Of a DNA stretch of 64,000 bases, positions 63,893-64,000 are shown piece by piece. A program made the position numbers and the translations under genes. The notes beneath the pieces are model-generated. The model did not search any database. It had not been told where the DNA came from and saw only the letters and a list, made by a program, of their open reading frames with translations. Source of the stretch: JAZKFT01 sp040386335 (GTDB taxonomy: Bacteria > Bacteroidota > Bacteroidia > Chitinophagales > Chitinophagaceae); the NCBI GenBank assembly GCA_040386335.1, contig JAZKFT010000037.1, positions 1 through 64,000 of the forward strand, in the 5' to 3' direction. Numbering within the stretch: position 1 is the first letter of the stretch; each line of letters starts with the position of its first letter.

Positions 63893-64000
63893 TACAGGTC
63901 AAAATCATTTGGCCAACCATCTGCTTTTACTGCCTGGACTTTTTCTTCCACAGCCGCCGCCAGCGATGCTTTGTAGATAGCAATTTTTTCTGCTACCACA
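63892..64000 (-). CDS. C-terminal end of a gene cut by the window edge
   Basis: Thirty-five codons are visible on the minus strand, ending KADGWPNDFDL and TAA (63894-63892). The fragment is helical (EKIAIYKASLAAAVEEKVQ), somewhat like the tail of PurE-type enzymes, but it is too short to name. The stop overlaps the start of the next gene by one base. Confidence 0.55.
   Translation of the reverse strand, partial: VVAEKIAIYKASLAAAVEEKVQAVKADGWPNDFDL

Overview
The window looks like a chromosomal segment of a Bacteroidota bacterium, most likely family Chitinophagaceae (order Chitinophagales). The reasons are a SusC/SusD pair, a protein with a type IX secretion C-terminal domain, two-component sensors built from Reg_prop propeller, Y_Y_Y domain and LytS-type kinase, a TamL-type lipoprotein, the bacillithiol enzyme BshC, and promoters of the Bacteroidota form (TTTG, about 19 bp, TAnnTTTG). 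The assignment to family is inference.

Layout. 1-7.8 kb: a small lipoprotein, a LytTR response regulator and two paralogous membrane sensor kinases. 8.1-11.0 kb: three tandem secreted proteins with a fibre-like stalk and a C1q-like head. 11.2-24.1 kb: housekeeping and membrane genes (YbiT-like ABC-F ATPase, HscB, TauE/SafE, EamA, DUF58, TruB, TamL, SpoU methyltransferase, FG-GAP-like protein, tRNA-Ser(UGA)), with dense intergenic repeats. 24.9-49.1 kb: a glucuronoxylan utilisation locus. 49.4-64 kb: DctA-like symporter, CorA-like transporter, RimO, BshC, a GH20 hexosaminidase, a large T9SS cargo protein and two terminal genes, the last cut by the window edge.

The xylan locus has two arms. 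On the minus strand a closely spaced 12-gene run (42399 down to 24946) encodes two LacI-family regulators, GH67 and GH115 alpha-glucuronidases, a short-chain dehydrogenase, a GH10 xylanase lipoprotein, a GPH symporter, a cytoplasmic GH43, a sialate-O-acetylesterase-type esterase, a GH35-like glycosidase, a CE15 glucuronoyl esterase and a CE4 deacetylase. On the plus strand lie SusC, SusD and a CE1-like esterase. Two copies of one 16-bp LacI-type operator sit at regulator and susC control regions. Together these genes could cut, debranch, import and catabolise acetylated (methyl)glucuronoxylan.

The most unusual feature is the intergenic DNA. Arrays of degenerate 7-8 bp tandem units often begin inside or right at the stop codon of one gene and in three places end only 2-5 bp before a promoter -7 element of the next. 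Some arrays come as inverted pairs able to form long hairpins. Separately, REP-like palindromes with a GTAG head occur upstream of the ABC-F gene and after hscB and rimO, and in the last two the TAG of GTAG is the gene's stop codon. A run of genes with obligatory TTG starts, and an ABC-F protein that has lost its second Walker A motif, are further oddities.
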